Positions 1-14,925 of a stretch of 64,000 nt of DNA are shown here, in pieces. Positions within the stretch are counted from its first letter, which is position 1. The number at the start of each line of letters is the position of its first letter. The notes under the pieces were generated by a model. That model saw only the letters and a program-made list of their open reading frames with translations, did not search any database and had not been told where the DNA came from. The translations under genes were made by a program, and so were the position numbers. Source of the DNA: Alentia gelatinosa (lineage: Eukaryota > Annelida > Polychaeta > Phyllodocida > Polynoidae); contig OX465579.1 in the NCBI GenBank assembly GCA_950022655.1, forward strand, positions 53,361,950 through 53,425,949. The letters are read 5' to 3'.

Positions 1-2003
1 TTGAATTATTTTAAAATAAAAGAACACCGGAAACCCGGAGAACCCCGGAAAACTGACATCCCTGAATTATTCACTTTTGTAATTCCTGGCTTATTCCTAA
101 AAGACAAACATACCATGGATTCTTTGTATGTTAATGTCAATTCATATTCATTGATGAAAGTCACTAATGAGAATAAACTAAAATTGATTTTATAGACTTT
201 CTGGTATATATATTCCCTACAAAACGTTTTGCATAATGACACCTTTTTATGACACTAAACCCAGTTTTTCTGAAATTATATCACGCTTTGGTCAACGTAA
301 AGTAAAAACATTATGAATTCGGGATAGGAAATAATGGACATACTACAAATGTTGCATAAATTAAAGATATTCGATCTTATCAATCTAACTGTTATATCTA
401 AATTGTAGCCCACGGATAATTTAAGTAGATTATATGGACATTATTTATAGCATCAACAGATAATGATAGGATTTCAAATTCTGAAGGATTTTGGTAATAT
501 CTACTCTCTGGATTTCTGGCCTTACACTTAAAGGAAACCTATTTCATATACATTTCAGGATTATCTTTTATGACGTCAATAAGTCAAATATCCTAATCAG
601 ATATTGCTATCATACCTAATAGAAGGCGATCAACACATTTATGATATTGTGGAACTGCTGCAAAAGTGCACTATAGTGGACTGACTGATGACAGAATTTT
701 TAATAAATATCCACATCGTAGATGGTATAACATACAATTATGAGTATACAATATAATTATCTGAAGTAGCAGTATTAATTCTGAAACGGGCGTACAGCAC
801 TACATTTATTACGATATATAACATTACACTGGAGTAATGATTGATGTATATTTGAATATTTTTATTTTTTTTAAACAGCGAAACCATTTAAAGACCTGGT
901 TAGAGATGCTCTCTGGTGAGTGATGCGAGAAGGCATCGGACTTTTTCAATGTCTGGCACTGAATATACTTATCGTCATTAAACCAACTCTACAATGAGAA
1001 TGGGTCACTACACTATACGTCAATGAGCATGTTGATAACATTTTGAAATAGATTAACAATCATGAAAACAATAACCCCTAGTACGCTAATTCACTCTGAA
1101 CAGATTGTCCAAGAATACTGGTATTCAACTTTCATTCCTAATCTACATGTTGAGACAAGGTTAAGATGAATTATTACAAGATATATTGGTATGAGATAGA
1201 GACGGGGCGAACCTTGCCCATAAAACTGTACAATTGGCTATGGTAAATGTGTATATCTATAAAACGTATACACCCAAGGGGACACTACATCTAGGATAAC
1301 CCGGACAAGTATCAATTTCTTAAAAGAAGAAAAAAACCCAACCTAGTTTACATGAATATATAGTTTCATAAGAGTGTCATTATAATAAATTAAGTTTGTA
1401 TGAAAAGTGTAAATAGGGTAGGCTTTATCTAACGTCGAAGACAGGTAAATCATACATGTCAACTCCATGTTCTGGTATCATTGCATTTTATCAAAATAAA
1501 GTTCTAAAATGATTATCTACAACATCGGCCATAGAAATAGAATGAACCGACTAAGAGACCAGAGAACAAATACTAGTAAAACTCTCGATATCAGTTCGGT
1601 TTTGTAGATCTTGTGAATAGTCTCCCAATGGATATGTGGTTATACTGTTTGGAGACAACGTTATTGGATGTTCTACACTTGGAATATTTGAAGCCTTTTC
1701 TCGGACACCACTGAGTGGTTTTCTAAGTTCAAATTAAGGACGTATCAATTTGTAACACGTACCACTTTCTGAAAATAGACGCGTTATTGACACATGATAT
1801 CATATCATATGGGATTTCTTTTAGTGTATTTTACATCTCTAGCGTAACGTGCGCAATAATAAGACAATATCTACAAAGTTGTTTTCCCAGTGGACAATTC
1901 TAAAACGCATCTCTCTACACAAAACACAAATGCTGATGATAATCCACTCTTTCAGCACACAATACCCTATCACATAGACCTCGAAACGACTTTGAAGCAG
2001 AGA
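1..2003. other. 3' flank of UBE3C, probably 3' UTR in part
   Basis: AT-rich with no open frame above about 80 codons and no recognisable protein. On the minus strand AATAAA-type polyadenylation signals can be read at about 803-808 and 860-865, which would give a 3' UTR near 1.2 kb. Which signal is used cannot be told from the sequence. Confidence 0.4.
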
Positions 2004-2174
2004 TCAGCTTAACTCGAAGCCGGACTCAGACTCGAGGGCGTAGAGGAGCTTTGCACTGAGTGTCTGTTCGTCCCCGAACTCAGGAAGTTTCAGCAGGTTC
2101 ATACATGTACTTGCGGTCGGTAGGCGGTCCGTTTCTCTCCCGCCATAATGCACACAGAACGCTGGATGGAGCTC
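2004..2174 (-). CDS. UBE3C: UBE3C exon 23, catalytic cysteine and stop (residues 1034-1089)
   Basis: Encodes ELHPAFCVHYGG, then RLPTASTCMNLLKLPEF. The thioester-forming Cys1057 is coded at 2103-2105. It ends SGFELS followed by TGA (2004-2006). Acceptor TTTCTAG. Confidence 0.97.
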   Translation of the reverse strand, partial: ELHPAFCVHYGGRETDRLPTASTCMNLLKLPEFGDEQTLSAKLLYALESESGFELS

Positions 2175-5100
2175 CTAGAAATACAACATAGACGAATTAA
2201 CTCAATGTTATTATTCCTAGGCCTAAGGATGCAGGTCAGTTAGGTTGAAATATATCGTAACTAAAATCTAGAGGGAAAAACGACTGGACAGTGTCGGAAA
2301 TGGAATGTCAATTCTGCACTTACTCTGAAGCCTAGAAGTGGGGGCCTTGAACAGCTTGTGACAAATTTGAGAAGTTTCCGCTTCTGCTCCTCTGTGAACT
2401 TTTCTACAGCAGACCACAACGCTTTGATGACAGGATGGTCGACGTTGTATCCACCTAAGTAACAGATACCAACAGTAAGAGTCACTCAACTCAATGTCAA
2501 TAGTCAGACTGTGACATTAAACAAAATAAGTCATTTTTGAGCCATGCAGAAATGTAAGTGAGGTCTAGAGAAAAGGCCGGAAACTTCAAAATCGTGCTGA
2601 ACTTGACTCTTTAATAAGATGAAAATTGTGTATACAAAAGAAAGCCACTGGGAACCATTAACAAGAGCTAAGTGTGCATTTGGAAATAGAATCATTGGCC
2701 TTTTAAGAGACAAAATGAGCAGGTGGGCACATCTAAAACTCAATGCACGTAGCTCAAGACAATATAATAATACAATATTTTGATATATTAATGTCAATGA
2801 AATTGTTTCTTTTAATTGTTCTATACAAACAAATGCTTACGTAACCCTTTAGCTATTCTATGACGCCTGGAGGCATTCCTAAGAGTAGTACATTATGATG
2901 CCTTGAGGCATCATTTCTAAAATTTAAGTAACTACTATTTTTCAAAGAAATAATGCGAATATTTTGATAAAAAAAATTCCAACCGAGGTAAAACTATATC
3001 ATATTAATATCAATACTATCATACAACATCCTTATTATTTTGGATTACCATGGAGGTGTGATATAATGACATTACTGTGGATATTGTGAAAAGTGCCAGC
3101 ATATTACAGGGGTGAAAATGGTACATCAGCAGCGTATTTCAGGGTGTGTATTTGGTGCTATGCAGTGTAGTGAAAGCGTTAAACTATTTGGATATGCAGC
3201 ACAATTCAATCTATAAGGTTTTAAAGGGAAAATCTAGCCTATAGTACACCCATTTACCGCTAGGCTTTTTACTTGTGGTACCCTTTGGTGTCCGATGCCT
3301 ACAACTTGAGGCCTGACCTTTACGCCTGGCCTATTTACTTAGTGTTTATTTGAAGGTATGTGGTCTTTTTAGGGTGATTAAGCATTGTTTGAAAAGGAAT
3401 GGAATTCTAATTGTAATCATGCCATATAACAGTCTACAGGGCTATAACTGTCCAACTGCGGTGGACATCAAACTTGCACACTGCATCACTTGAACAACCC
3501 ATGGGACAGGTTTTGGCCACAAGCTGGAGTGGTGCAATGTGTCAAATTGGTGCCAAATCGGCCATGTTGCCTCTCCTCCCCACCCAAGATAATGAAATTA
3601 GACAAAAATACATGAATATCATATAAAATATAGGTTTTACCTAAATAGTGACACTTCCTAGGATGTAAGCAACTGTCAGTGCCACTTTTGGAGATGGTAT
3701 ACATACATGTATATGTAACACCAATGCTCAGTGTAAATGGTGGAAATTTTACGTAGGCTCCTTTTTTGTTCTACTGCATACAAAATTGAGATGGGATAGG
3801 GGGTCAAAAATTTCAGAAATTTTGCATACATACTTTATGGTTGGCCCCTATCAGATACATACATAAATACTATGGAGAAACCAAACAAGAGTTAGTCGTG
3901 TTGTTGTTTATTGCATGACTGCAAGGTCGCGTATTACTGTGTGAGGTGAAGCCGAGAGCAGTAATATGCGATTTTGCCGAAGTGCGATGAACAATAACAC
4001 GACTAATCTCGAGTTTGGTTCAGAATTTATCCTACCCCGCCCGTCTAAATTACTTCTACATTAACAAATAACGTCATTTGTCAAGTGTATCCCACTAGAG
4101 CTATATTTTTCATTTTTCTTAACTCCAGACTGAATACAATGACCCAATGTTAAGCCTATGGAGTTTTTTTTATTAGGGGTAGGATAAAGAGGCTTCAATG
4201 AGGCCCCCAATTAGTAACAGGAGCCGCGTCCTGGTGAAGACCATGGGGGGGGGGGGGGGGGGGGGGGGACAGAGACCCTCAAAGCTCCTGGATTTTGAGC
4301 TTTTGCTAGTGCTATAGAGGGTATTTTTAAGTGTTATTTTCAATGATTTAAATGGGTTCTCCTAATCTCAACATATTTTCCCATAGATTTACACTAATAT
4401 CGATCGGAAGAAAAACGGAAGCCGCCATACGGCGAAAAATCCTCTTGTCTGTATATAATATACGCGTATATGCAAAGGATACCACTTACCCGAGTAATTG
4501 GTGTGCTGTTTGAGGTCTTCTATGTCGATGGCTATGTAGGCACCAGAGACAAGGATCTGCAGTTCTCGATGGTCAAACATTCGTAGCCACTCGAGGTTTA
4601 TCACATCCGCCAGACCCCGTCTGAACGCCTGCACCTGGGCATGGATCTAAACAACCAATATCCCTCGTTACTGCAGTAGCATATATCACGGAAGGGTGAC
4701 ACTAACATACCCATATGCTCTACTTAATAATTAAGGGCTGTCTACTGGAACCCTATTTTATAACACATTTCAAATTTAAGTTACAATCAAAAATTACAAT
4801 TACAATCTAAATATTCATTTACGTAATGACAGAAGTAACAATACCCAGGTAAAGTGGCGTGCTCTCAGTTAATAGGTGCCTCGCTACTCGTATTTGCGGA
4901 AAAAAGATTACATATGACGCCCTCTGAGGAAACCTCTGAAATAAACTGCGCTTAAGCAGTACTTTGTTTTCCCCGTCCACTCCCACGTATTATTTTTCCT
5001 CCATGCCCAAGTGGGGTGAAGGTGATTTGGGATTGGCCAATCAGCAACGTGTATAACCGTAAACGTGGAAACAAATTATTGGTTATCAGGGGACACTGCA

Positions 5101-8100
5101 GGTACTATTAATGCGGTCATAGAAAAAAAAGAAGGAAAAAAAAGAGACCATCTCAGATTTAAGGTAGAACCCGGCGAGCAGGACACCTTTCAGCAGTAAC
5201 AATATAAAATAGAGCAGTACTTAAGTGCTCCCTTTAAATGATAGTTCGCCAAGACGCATTTCAGAGGAATGTACTGTGATTAACATTTTTCTACATATCG
5301 ATCTTTATCGCTAGAATCATGCTGTTGTAGACCTGATCCGACAAGCGTATAGAAGTGTTATTACTAAATGTTTTTTCTTTTCCTTTTTAGATTTGCAGAT
5401 GCAAACGAGAACGAGACGTGTTAGTTTTCCCACGAAATCTAAGAGCAAAATCCTCCAACATTTGTATTTAAGGTAGAAAACACTGATTATTGAATTGATA
5501 TATGTAAAAATGTGTATAACACCTGAAATTTTTACGTTTACCTCGACAGCTACAGTCCGCTCGTTTGCCTTTGTTTCTTTGAGTAGCAGACGTAGTTCAT
5601 ACAGGATTTAAACGGTGGAGACTCCATTTTCCAATCAGACATACCTGTTTGTTGAGCCGGTAGTCAGCCATCAGATGTATGTACTCAATCCGGTTACTAG
5701 CGTCTACTGCAATGTTCGCACCTCCCGGTTTCAGTTCGACCACCTTAGCCTCACCAAACTCGTTCTGTACGACGGTGAAGTCCAGATCCATCTCACTCAC
5801 CGATTCATCATACTTGAGCGATACGAGATGTCTGTTAATTAAGAAATATGACTGTGTAATGCCTTAACATCAGATCCAAGGATAAAATTAAGTAAATTTT
5901 GTAGGAGTCGGCCAAATCAGCCACACATTTACAATGGTTGTTGTATTCTTTTAACATTCTAGCAACAGGCAGAGTCACTTCACGACTCCATTGCATCTAT
6001 TAGATAAGGATGATAGACAAGCAGGAAACACAGCGACAAAACCTATCCCAGAAACCTTAACTAAACGTGACTGCTGAAGCGTAAATTGATATTGATAGAA
6101 ACATGGGGAAATTGTGGAGTCAGTTATTTTTTCTGTACACCAATGATGGTGACAAAGTCAAAATATGTAAAGAAATGTTAACAAATATTAAAAATCGTAG
6201 TAGAAAAGTAGTAAAATAGTAAAGCTAATTGAAAAGACATGTCGACAATACGTGGCTAGTATATATCTTTACGTGGTTTAACGCCAGCGTGACTGAAGAG
6301 CGTACTAAATTGTACACGGTGCATCAGTATTTTTTCTTTCTGATGAGTAGAAGTAACGTTAATCTTTAACACCAGTGTGACTGTAGCATGAATAAGTCTC
6401 ACTCACCTGTACATTTCAGGGTCCAGTGACTGCAGGTGGTGAATGTCTACATTGCCATGGGACCGGGTGAGCAGTTTGGACAGGAAGAATCCGGCAAAGG
6501 GCAGCTCCACCAACATGTTTTCATAGATGGCCTGAGAAGAGTCAATCACTCATGAACAATAAATAGTCTATTTTATTTACATCAACTCTGAACAGTTATT
6601 TACTGTAAGTGAAGTATAGGAATGACTAGGTAAGAATGAGATGCACTACCTACTCTAGAAGGCCTTAATAAATATTGAATATATGAATATCATATGGTGT
6701 TACAAATGTATATATATATAGCTGAGCGAGTGGATGGGTGATTGCATGAGTATGTGCCCAGGTAGCTTTATGCATGTATGAATAAAACATTTCCCAAATC
6801 TACAGACACATATCTATTAAAGTCGCTAGAGGGTGGAAACCATAGCTGACCTTGCCCAGTATCCGTCCACAGAAGAAGTAGTGCTCAGGGAAGTTGTCCA
6901 TGAGCAGCTTAGAACCTGGGTTGGGGTACAGCGTCCGATCCAGCGTGTTCTTAAAGAGACCGCGGTTTGGATGGAAGGCTTCCTTGATGAGCTCCGACAC
7001 GAACTCCCGGAAGATGCCGCCACCGTCGATACCAGCCTCGTCTAGACCGGCGAAGTTTACCAGCTGAACCTGCGTCTTGAGCTTTAGATTGGGTTCTGCA
7101 AAATATGTCACCGTCACAATCTACTTTGGCCATGAATGATATTTTTTCCATTAGGAAGAAAGGTGATGCATATAATTTTCTGTGTCAGTAATCTATGTTA
7201 TTAGCAAGCCTTTCTTGAACAAGCAATCGGTGTGGGGGTATAACACCGATTCGTGAAAAACATAAGGTATCTTCAATATTAATAGGGCAATCAGCAAAAT
7301 AAGATAACTGATCACAACTCAGGTACAAATTGTAGGATGTAGCAATAATGATTATTTTTGAGAAAAAAGTTCACAGCTAAGATACAAACCATTCTCTGGA
7401 GAGAGCTTCTCAAATGCATCCTCGTAAAGGTAGTTGCGACGAACCATGATGGAGATGTGGGGACCCCCCATAAAATGTCGCATGTCGCCTTGATGCTCTG
7501 ATTTGTCCTGCTTGATTAACCGCTGGAAAATCTGAAAAGGTATAATGAATGGCTCAACTTTAGGAATAACACAATCGAGATAATCATCTTCCCTATAACC
7601 AAACTCTAAGGAAACACTAAACACTGGGCCGCACAATACGTGAAAGGAAAGCTAAAAACATGAATATATCATTACCCGATTACTTACCTTGGTAGAAGTA
7701 TGAAGGGGAATTGATGTTCTAACGAGCCTTGGGCACTACTGAGTGCCCAAGGATGACAGGGAGATTCTCCCTGACACCTTGGGCAACGAAAAGTAGTTCC
7801 CCAAGGCGAGTTAGAATATATCAAAGTAAAGCTAACATTCACTTCTCTGTTCGAAGTTTTTTGGACCACATGTTATTATGTAAACTAACCCCTTTACGTT
7901 TTTTCTGTACTGTGATATGCACATTCAGGGTGGTCTTTATCTTACCTGATTATGAACCTATGACTTCAATTTTTGTTTTCATATCCCGTATGCCTTCCAC
8001 ATCACCTTTATCTCATTGAATTCAGGAGAGGCAGCGTACATAAAGTTTGAGGTTTTGGGGGCTATGCGTGTTAGTTATTAGGTGGACACAAACCTTGACT

Positions 8101-8783
8101 CGTTCTTCAAATGGGACGATAAATGGCATCTCCATCAGGACTGTTAGATTCCTAACTTCATTTGTCGATAACCGCGGAACATCTTCCTCTGGAAAGGTTA
8201 GAGGCGAGAAAATTGCTTTGAATTGGTTAAAACGATTCTGATTATATTTTGCATAATTTGAAACAGTACATTTAACACCTTATCATAATGTTGTAGTCCC
8301 CGTCTCAGCTCATTGCATGTTACAGTTACACGTATATAAATCACCGTAGGACACGTAAATTCACTAGTTATATCTAATACAGTATTATCTGTTGTTCAAT
8401 GGTTGTTCCCTGGAGAGCTCTCTAAGCCTTTCTTGGAACGAGCCTTGATAGCCAGTTCCGTATTTCAAAATCATACACTATACAGAATGAAATACTAATA
8501 TACAAAGATATTTCTAACATAACATTTGTGTGTTTTTAGAAATGATACACATAGATATCACTCACCATTACCATGGTATTTTGGTATGTTTCAATTATAC
8601 AGAATGAAAAAGAGGCTTCGATATACTCACCATTACCATGGTATTTGCGAGTGTTCAGTGTACTAAGTGCTCCAAATGGCCGGCGCTCAAATACTCCACT
8701 GTCTGCTTTGAAGATCTGTGATGGCTGTCGATAAAAATTCGTTGATATAAACATTTTGTAACCAATAATTAAGTGCGAGTTCT

Positions 8784-8824
<41 letters not shown>

Positions 8825-11800
8825 ATGTACTCAAGTACTTTGCAAAACATTCTGAAGAAAGCGATATATTTACAAAATTAACAGAAACTTAAGGGATTAG
8901 CAGCATACCTGTGAAAACCTTGGTCTGAATAATTTTTAAGACGCACCTTATCTGCATTAATGTGCACCTGGTTAGTCAACCAATGATCCTTGGGACAGAA
9001 TTGCCGCCGCGTGTTTCGACTGTGGAGCTGTCGTACAAGCTGAACGATAACCTGTGAATGACAGACATGAAAACTTTCACAAACTTGCATACTAATTAAA
9101 CTGGTACAAAATAGAAAATGCCTATTGGCTACATTCTAAATAAAATGATCTTTCAGACATATCCTTAGTACAGAAACTCTTTGAAATCCAAAGTAAACTA
9201 AACATGGACATTTTAAAACTTTATTCTTAAGCACCTTGAATTATGGGGCCAGACTAAATAGTGACCTTGTGATGCCGTTTTTTTTGGGTTTTTTTCTATG
9301 ATTCTTGAGCCATTTTCTGACAAAACCATGTCCTTTTCATGGTTTCGCCAGAAGGGGAAGGGCCTGCATTGATTTGATATTGAAAGCCCTACCCCTCTGT
9401 GAACTAAGCAGTTCATGGATCAATGCACATATATTTAGCTACCTGAAGGGAATTCAATTGGCAATCAGCCTTTTGGATGAGTGCACACAGACCTGTCTGC
9501 ATGCTGCCTGCCCATGTGGTCCAAAATGGAGTACAAAACTCTTTTCCTATATACACCAATAAAGTAGGTCAAGCCAAGATCTGGTTGTAAATGCTTAATG
9601 TAAATCAATATTGAGTAAACATTTGTTTTAGAATGCCCATTTCACCCTAAACACCCCCCACTTTTAGTTTTAACAAATACTTTAATATCTCTGTAAATAT
9701 ATAATCTGCTTAGAAAATTCCACTTCCTAGCACCTACTGTTTTTTGTTCCCTTTCAAATGACGCATATTATATCTTGATTGAACCAGTTTTACAGGAAGA
9801 AATATGTCCATAAAGGAGTTCTTAAAATGGACATATAACTCAAAAAATCCTCCCAAAACTGAAATCTCTCTTTTCTAAAATTCCATAGCCATAAAATGTA
9901 TAGCCATAACACCTTCTGTCCAAACAGAAACCATATTCATATCTGTACTTAGTTAGCAATAAAAAGCAAAAATGTGGTCAGGTCACCTAGAGACTCTACA
10001 AGCAGGTGTACTACAGTAGGCTATATCCATAACCTACGAGACCAAACGTCCACCCACTAATAAATCATTATACATCTCAACTATAGACTTCTTACCTTGA
10101 AGAGGTATGCCCATGTGTCCATCTGTTGCTGTAGTTCATCGACACTAAGCAAATTGTGTGTAGCGCCGACGCTCTGGAAAGCCTTGCGGTAGTCTTCCTT
10201 CAAAGTGGGTTTCGTGTCCGGATAGGCCAGTTCTATAATGCCCAGACATGCGTCTCGCAGGGCCAATGACATGGGCACTAGATCACTGATCTGGAACGGC
10301 ATAGTCGAAGTGTTGACATCTGTGAAAATGAGAAGTCAATAGAAATATTATACTGTATGATTGACCTTTCAACCTGAAACCTCATGTGATTCAATGTACT
10401 AGCTTAATTTTACCAAAGGATTCTTACAAAAAACAAGATTAAGATTAGACAAATATATCTTGATGCAGCGGTGTTTGGTTTGTACAATCTCTTGTCATCT
10501 GCATGGCGATTTGTAAGATAACTCATCGTGAATTACGAAAGGACATAAGTACAGTCTGCTATACAAATTTTCCTCTTAAAGGGATCTTTGTGGGTAGCAA
10601 TATCACATCAATGCCCATATATATAAGATAAATTGATGATAAATCCACAGGTGAGGCTTCTTTCGCTGCTGCGAAAAAGACAACTTAAGGCGAATGACAA
10701 ACAAAGAACAGGGCCCTCCTTCTATCTACCTATCAGGAGAAAGTAAGCAATATCTATATTTTCACAAATAGAGAGAGATATAGAGGTGAAATATGTAAAC
10801 ATGACTTATCCATTTGGAACGAATCCCTGTAGAACTAATAACTTATCCATATGGGAAATACCCCTGTAGAACTGTATCATTCTGGCTAAGACAGAGAGAG
10901 GAGTTGTAGAGAGGACTTACCCATGTGGGACATGTCCCCGTAGAACTCCGCATCATGCAGCGTTATCAATGAGTTACTGAACAGGGAGCAGAAGACAGAT
11001 AGGAGTGGCACAATACGATCCAGGTCCTGGGGTTCCAGCTGCATCCCCCGTGAGAGCATCTTTAGTAGTGTTACCTGTGACCTGGATTATCAATCACATG
11101 GAATCAGACTTATATTAGTTATTGTGCATATGTTAGTTACAAAGCACTAATCTACTTATATGTTGTGTGATTATAGACATATCAGTAATGTTAGACTTAA
11201 ATAATGCGACATAAGCCATTGCGGTATTCTACTAGCATACATGTAATGTCATATCTCATTTAATCAGAATACTGTATATGCAAGTACCAATAGACGACTG
11301 TATGTGTAACATTTTCCGACTTCCAGATTGTCATATTAAGGCGAATGTCGGTTCTTATATTCATTTACAGCACATGTACATACACTGGTATCAACTATGA
11401 TTATCAGAATACTATAAAATGGAATTATTTAGTTTCATAACTTACCCAGTGACTGAGGTGGTGGAGACGGTACAGCAAGCATACCACAAACCCTTGATGA
11501 AGTGAGGGTTAAAGGCCAAGGAGTAGAACAGCCTGAACAAGAAATTAAGAATCATGTTCACTCGGTCTTACAAACTGCCCGAAGTGAAATAAGTGAAAAA
11601 AAAAAGAAATAAACTATCCATAAAAAAGGCGAAATGGGGGATGTCCTCTTCTTTCCCTACGGCCTTCGTTAGGGATTTTTTTCAATGGTTTCCTTAAATT
11701 TATTGGGGGAAAATAACACTGATCACAAGGGTAATTAGTCAAACGTATCATTGTTAAACTGCAATGTCAGTATTGTAGACCTGTGCCTACTGAATGTCTA

Positions 11801-14800
11801 TCCTGGATCTGAGCTGCACAATCCCCTCACTTTGAGGTTGAATCTCTAAATCAGATTTGGGGTAATTTCCATTTAACACTAATATGTGTACAAGATTTAC
11901 CATTCAGCATGTCTAGCGGTCGACTGTTTACTGCTAACAAATCAAGTGGTAAGGCTGGCTTCACAGCTAAGAAAATTCAACGTATTCACACATAGAGTGT
12001 GAATTGTGGGTGTGAGCGCAAGGCTATGTTTTCACACAAGATAAACTATAGTATAGTAGAACCCCGCCTAACGGACACCCCGCGTTAGCGAACACCTTTG
12101 CTTGGAACCAATCCCTCTATTAGAATTTTATTTTAACCCCGTGTAAGCGGCCACTTTGGCTTAATCTTATGATGGCCAGGTCTGTGCCAACATATATCTT
12201 GTGAAAACGTGACCTATCTCTACCACCTGGGTGGATCGTTTCTGTATTGTCGTTATCATATCTGAAGTATCATTGAAGTGATATACATGTTAACACGCCC
12301 AATTGGAGCAGGAATACCATAGAATACGAAGCAACCACTGCATCTACTCTAAAGATAATCTAAACGGGTATTATAAGCGTATCATACTGATACACTCAGT
12401 CCCCTAATGCTTAAGAATACGTTGCTACGTGGTTGTTTGGCTGAAAAAGGTCTATTAGTGTGAAGAAGTTTACCGTGTCCGCGGGATGACGAGTTTGTTC
12501 TGCGTCATGAGGGTGTGGCACACGGTGGAGACGGCCGTCAACATGGCGTTGTCGGCGCCGCTGCTCACTGCAGCCACGATGCCCTGTACGAGGGGAGGTG
12601 CGTCTAGAAGCCGAATACACTCCTGTCGTACGTGATTGATGTTCCCAAAGGACTCATCCTGTGTACGATAAATCAGTCATTCTTTCCATCAACAACCTCT
12701 TCATATCAATTCAGCTTGTCTTTTATAATTCTATGACATAACCTTACACAAGATGAAAGGAGTCTCAATATATCTGATGCGTAGCGTCATGTTAAACAAT
12801 TCATCTACTTAATGCGCCATAGAGTGTATTACTAAGAAGATGAGTTGGGCTATTCTAATATGTGCATCAATCTTATACATGAAAACACATGTGTATTGTA
12901 CCAGGATGAAAAATCACTCCATGTGGTGCACCCAAATATTTATAAACGTGTTCACGGTCTTCATTTTAACTCTTTTCTACCAAATCAATTTTGGATTAGA
13001 TTTTTCAAAGAAATCAGAGATGTCACCGACCTTCATATCTAAATCCATGGAGACATCTTCCTCGTCCGAGTCTTCTTCCTCATAATGGCGTTTTTCTTGT
13101 GGGGCCCTTAGATGTGGTACAAGTTGGTGAAGCAGCATGAGAAACTGCTGCAGGTCTTCTCGACTAAGCGTCCCTGTGGACACAGATTCAGTCAGCTCAG
13201 CCTAAGTATATCAGCCTTTGTGACACGTAATCAAAATCAAAGAATTGTGACACTGGCTACATGTGGTACCTCGAATTTGTGAGACCTAGGATCCTATAAC
13301 ATTTTCCTATAAAACATGGCTAAGGACCAGTGACAAAGTTTCATAAAAGTCACCATTCCTGCCACCCCCTAGGTTTATACTATTTCTATGGTGCGCCCTG
13401 CACATCTTTGACAGTTACTTGCAGTCTCAGAACCAGCCAGTAAAAAGTGATTCTGTGACATTTGAGCATGTTTTGGAGCGTAGCAACAGACAGAGTTTTA
13501 GAGCGACGAGGTTAAATTTATGCAATATGGTGACAACAAGTTATTGTTGTGCAGTGGAATGAGTGGGAACGGAACATGGTAAGTGCGCATCAGATCGATG
13601 TTTCTTCCCAATAACAGATATAGTTACACCTGTTTATCTAGACCTCTGAAGTCTCCTCAACTTTATAAGAGATAGTTGCATACCTATCCTGTCCTTGCTG
13701 AGAGTCAGGATCGCGTTCAGAAGCCACGGGGAGGGTTTGACAGACCACAACTCTGGAGATGGCTCAGCGCCTCCCGTTGTTTTCGTCATGGTCTGACAGA
13801 TGGGAACCAGTACGTGTAGCAGTTCCACAAGAGGGAAGGGGTCTTTGCTGTAGGCGAGGGCAGGCAGGACGTACTGACTTATCTGTTCTGAATAGGCGGA
13901 ACAAAATAGCTCCGTGCACAGACTGGATAAGCACGAGGACCTTGGAGAGGGAAGGGAAAAAAGACATCAATTAGTAATGAACAATTCGAAGAACTACTAA
14001 TATGAAATAGAAAAAAAGCACCAAAGGAAACATTGAGCTTACCTAAAGGCGACATCAGAATTGTCCTTTATAAAAGACAGAGGTGTCATTACAAGATCAA
14101 AAATGCTGCCCGCAACAGGTGTGGGTGCATTGACGGTGTACTCCAGACTCGCAGGGATTTTGTGGTCTATCAGGGCGCGCATACAGCGATAATAACCTGG
14201 AACATACAAAGGAACGTTATATACCAGGGAGAATCCAAAATTTGGAGTAAAATGAGGACTACTTGTAGTTAATAATGGGAAGGTGGTTTTCAACCTTAAC
14301 CCCCCCCCCCCCCCCACCCTTTCCCACAAAGCAGGATCTGCCTACTAGTACACCGTAGGCTATAATTATCCAACTAATCTAATCATTTTTAAAGATAATT
14401 AATTCCTTAGGGCAAACTATATTAGATGCAAATGGAATAACAGTCCAAATTCAAAGTTTCTTAATTAATTACCTTTGTCAAGTATATTCTTTAATATGTG
14501 ACGGACAAGGGCTTTGCTCTGTATAGGTGAGGATACAGCATTTTCATAAGTCGCTGCACTGCAGAAAACCTCTAACATCCTTAAAGGTAGAGCTAAGGGA
14601 CTAGCGCCCTTGGCAATGTGCTCCAAGTAGCTGAAATATACGACATTTCTTTAAATACATGTGAATAGGTCATGTATTTTAATCAGTGGTCTCAATGATT
14701 TATTATATATTTCCACAAGAGATGGAAATCACATGGGAATAGTAAAAACGTGTGAATATTTTAGTAATTTTCAGAAACAAGAATTAAGACTTAATTTGGT

Positions 14801-14844
14801 ACAAAAACTAAAAAGAGCCTGCATATCATATTATTATCATTATT

Positions 14845-14925
<81 letters not shown>

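Larger units (their letters stand above)
2455..4489 (-). other. UBE3C intron 21 with palindromes and a G-homopolymer
   Basis: Two-kilobase intron between the exons coding residues 990 and 991. It holds a TGATGCCT palindrome (2896-2913), a partner of the repeat at 55.2 kb (about 3762-3850), a 140-bp inverted repeat (3880-4019) and a run of 24 G (4245-4268). No coding sequence seen. Confidence 0.8.

Noticed and set aside
8784..8850. Poly-Thr coding stretch on the minus strand
   Set aside because: It is the (GTT)n microsatellite read as ACA codons, inside an intron.
11074..11081. Downstream acceptor for UBE3C exon 12 (CACAG, exon base 11074)
   Set aside because: It would break the phase with exon 11 and drop the conserved Gly-Ser. 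The upstream acceptor fits.
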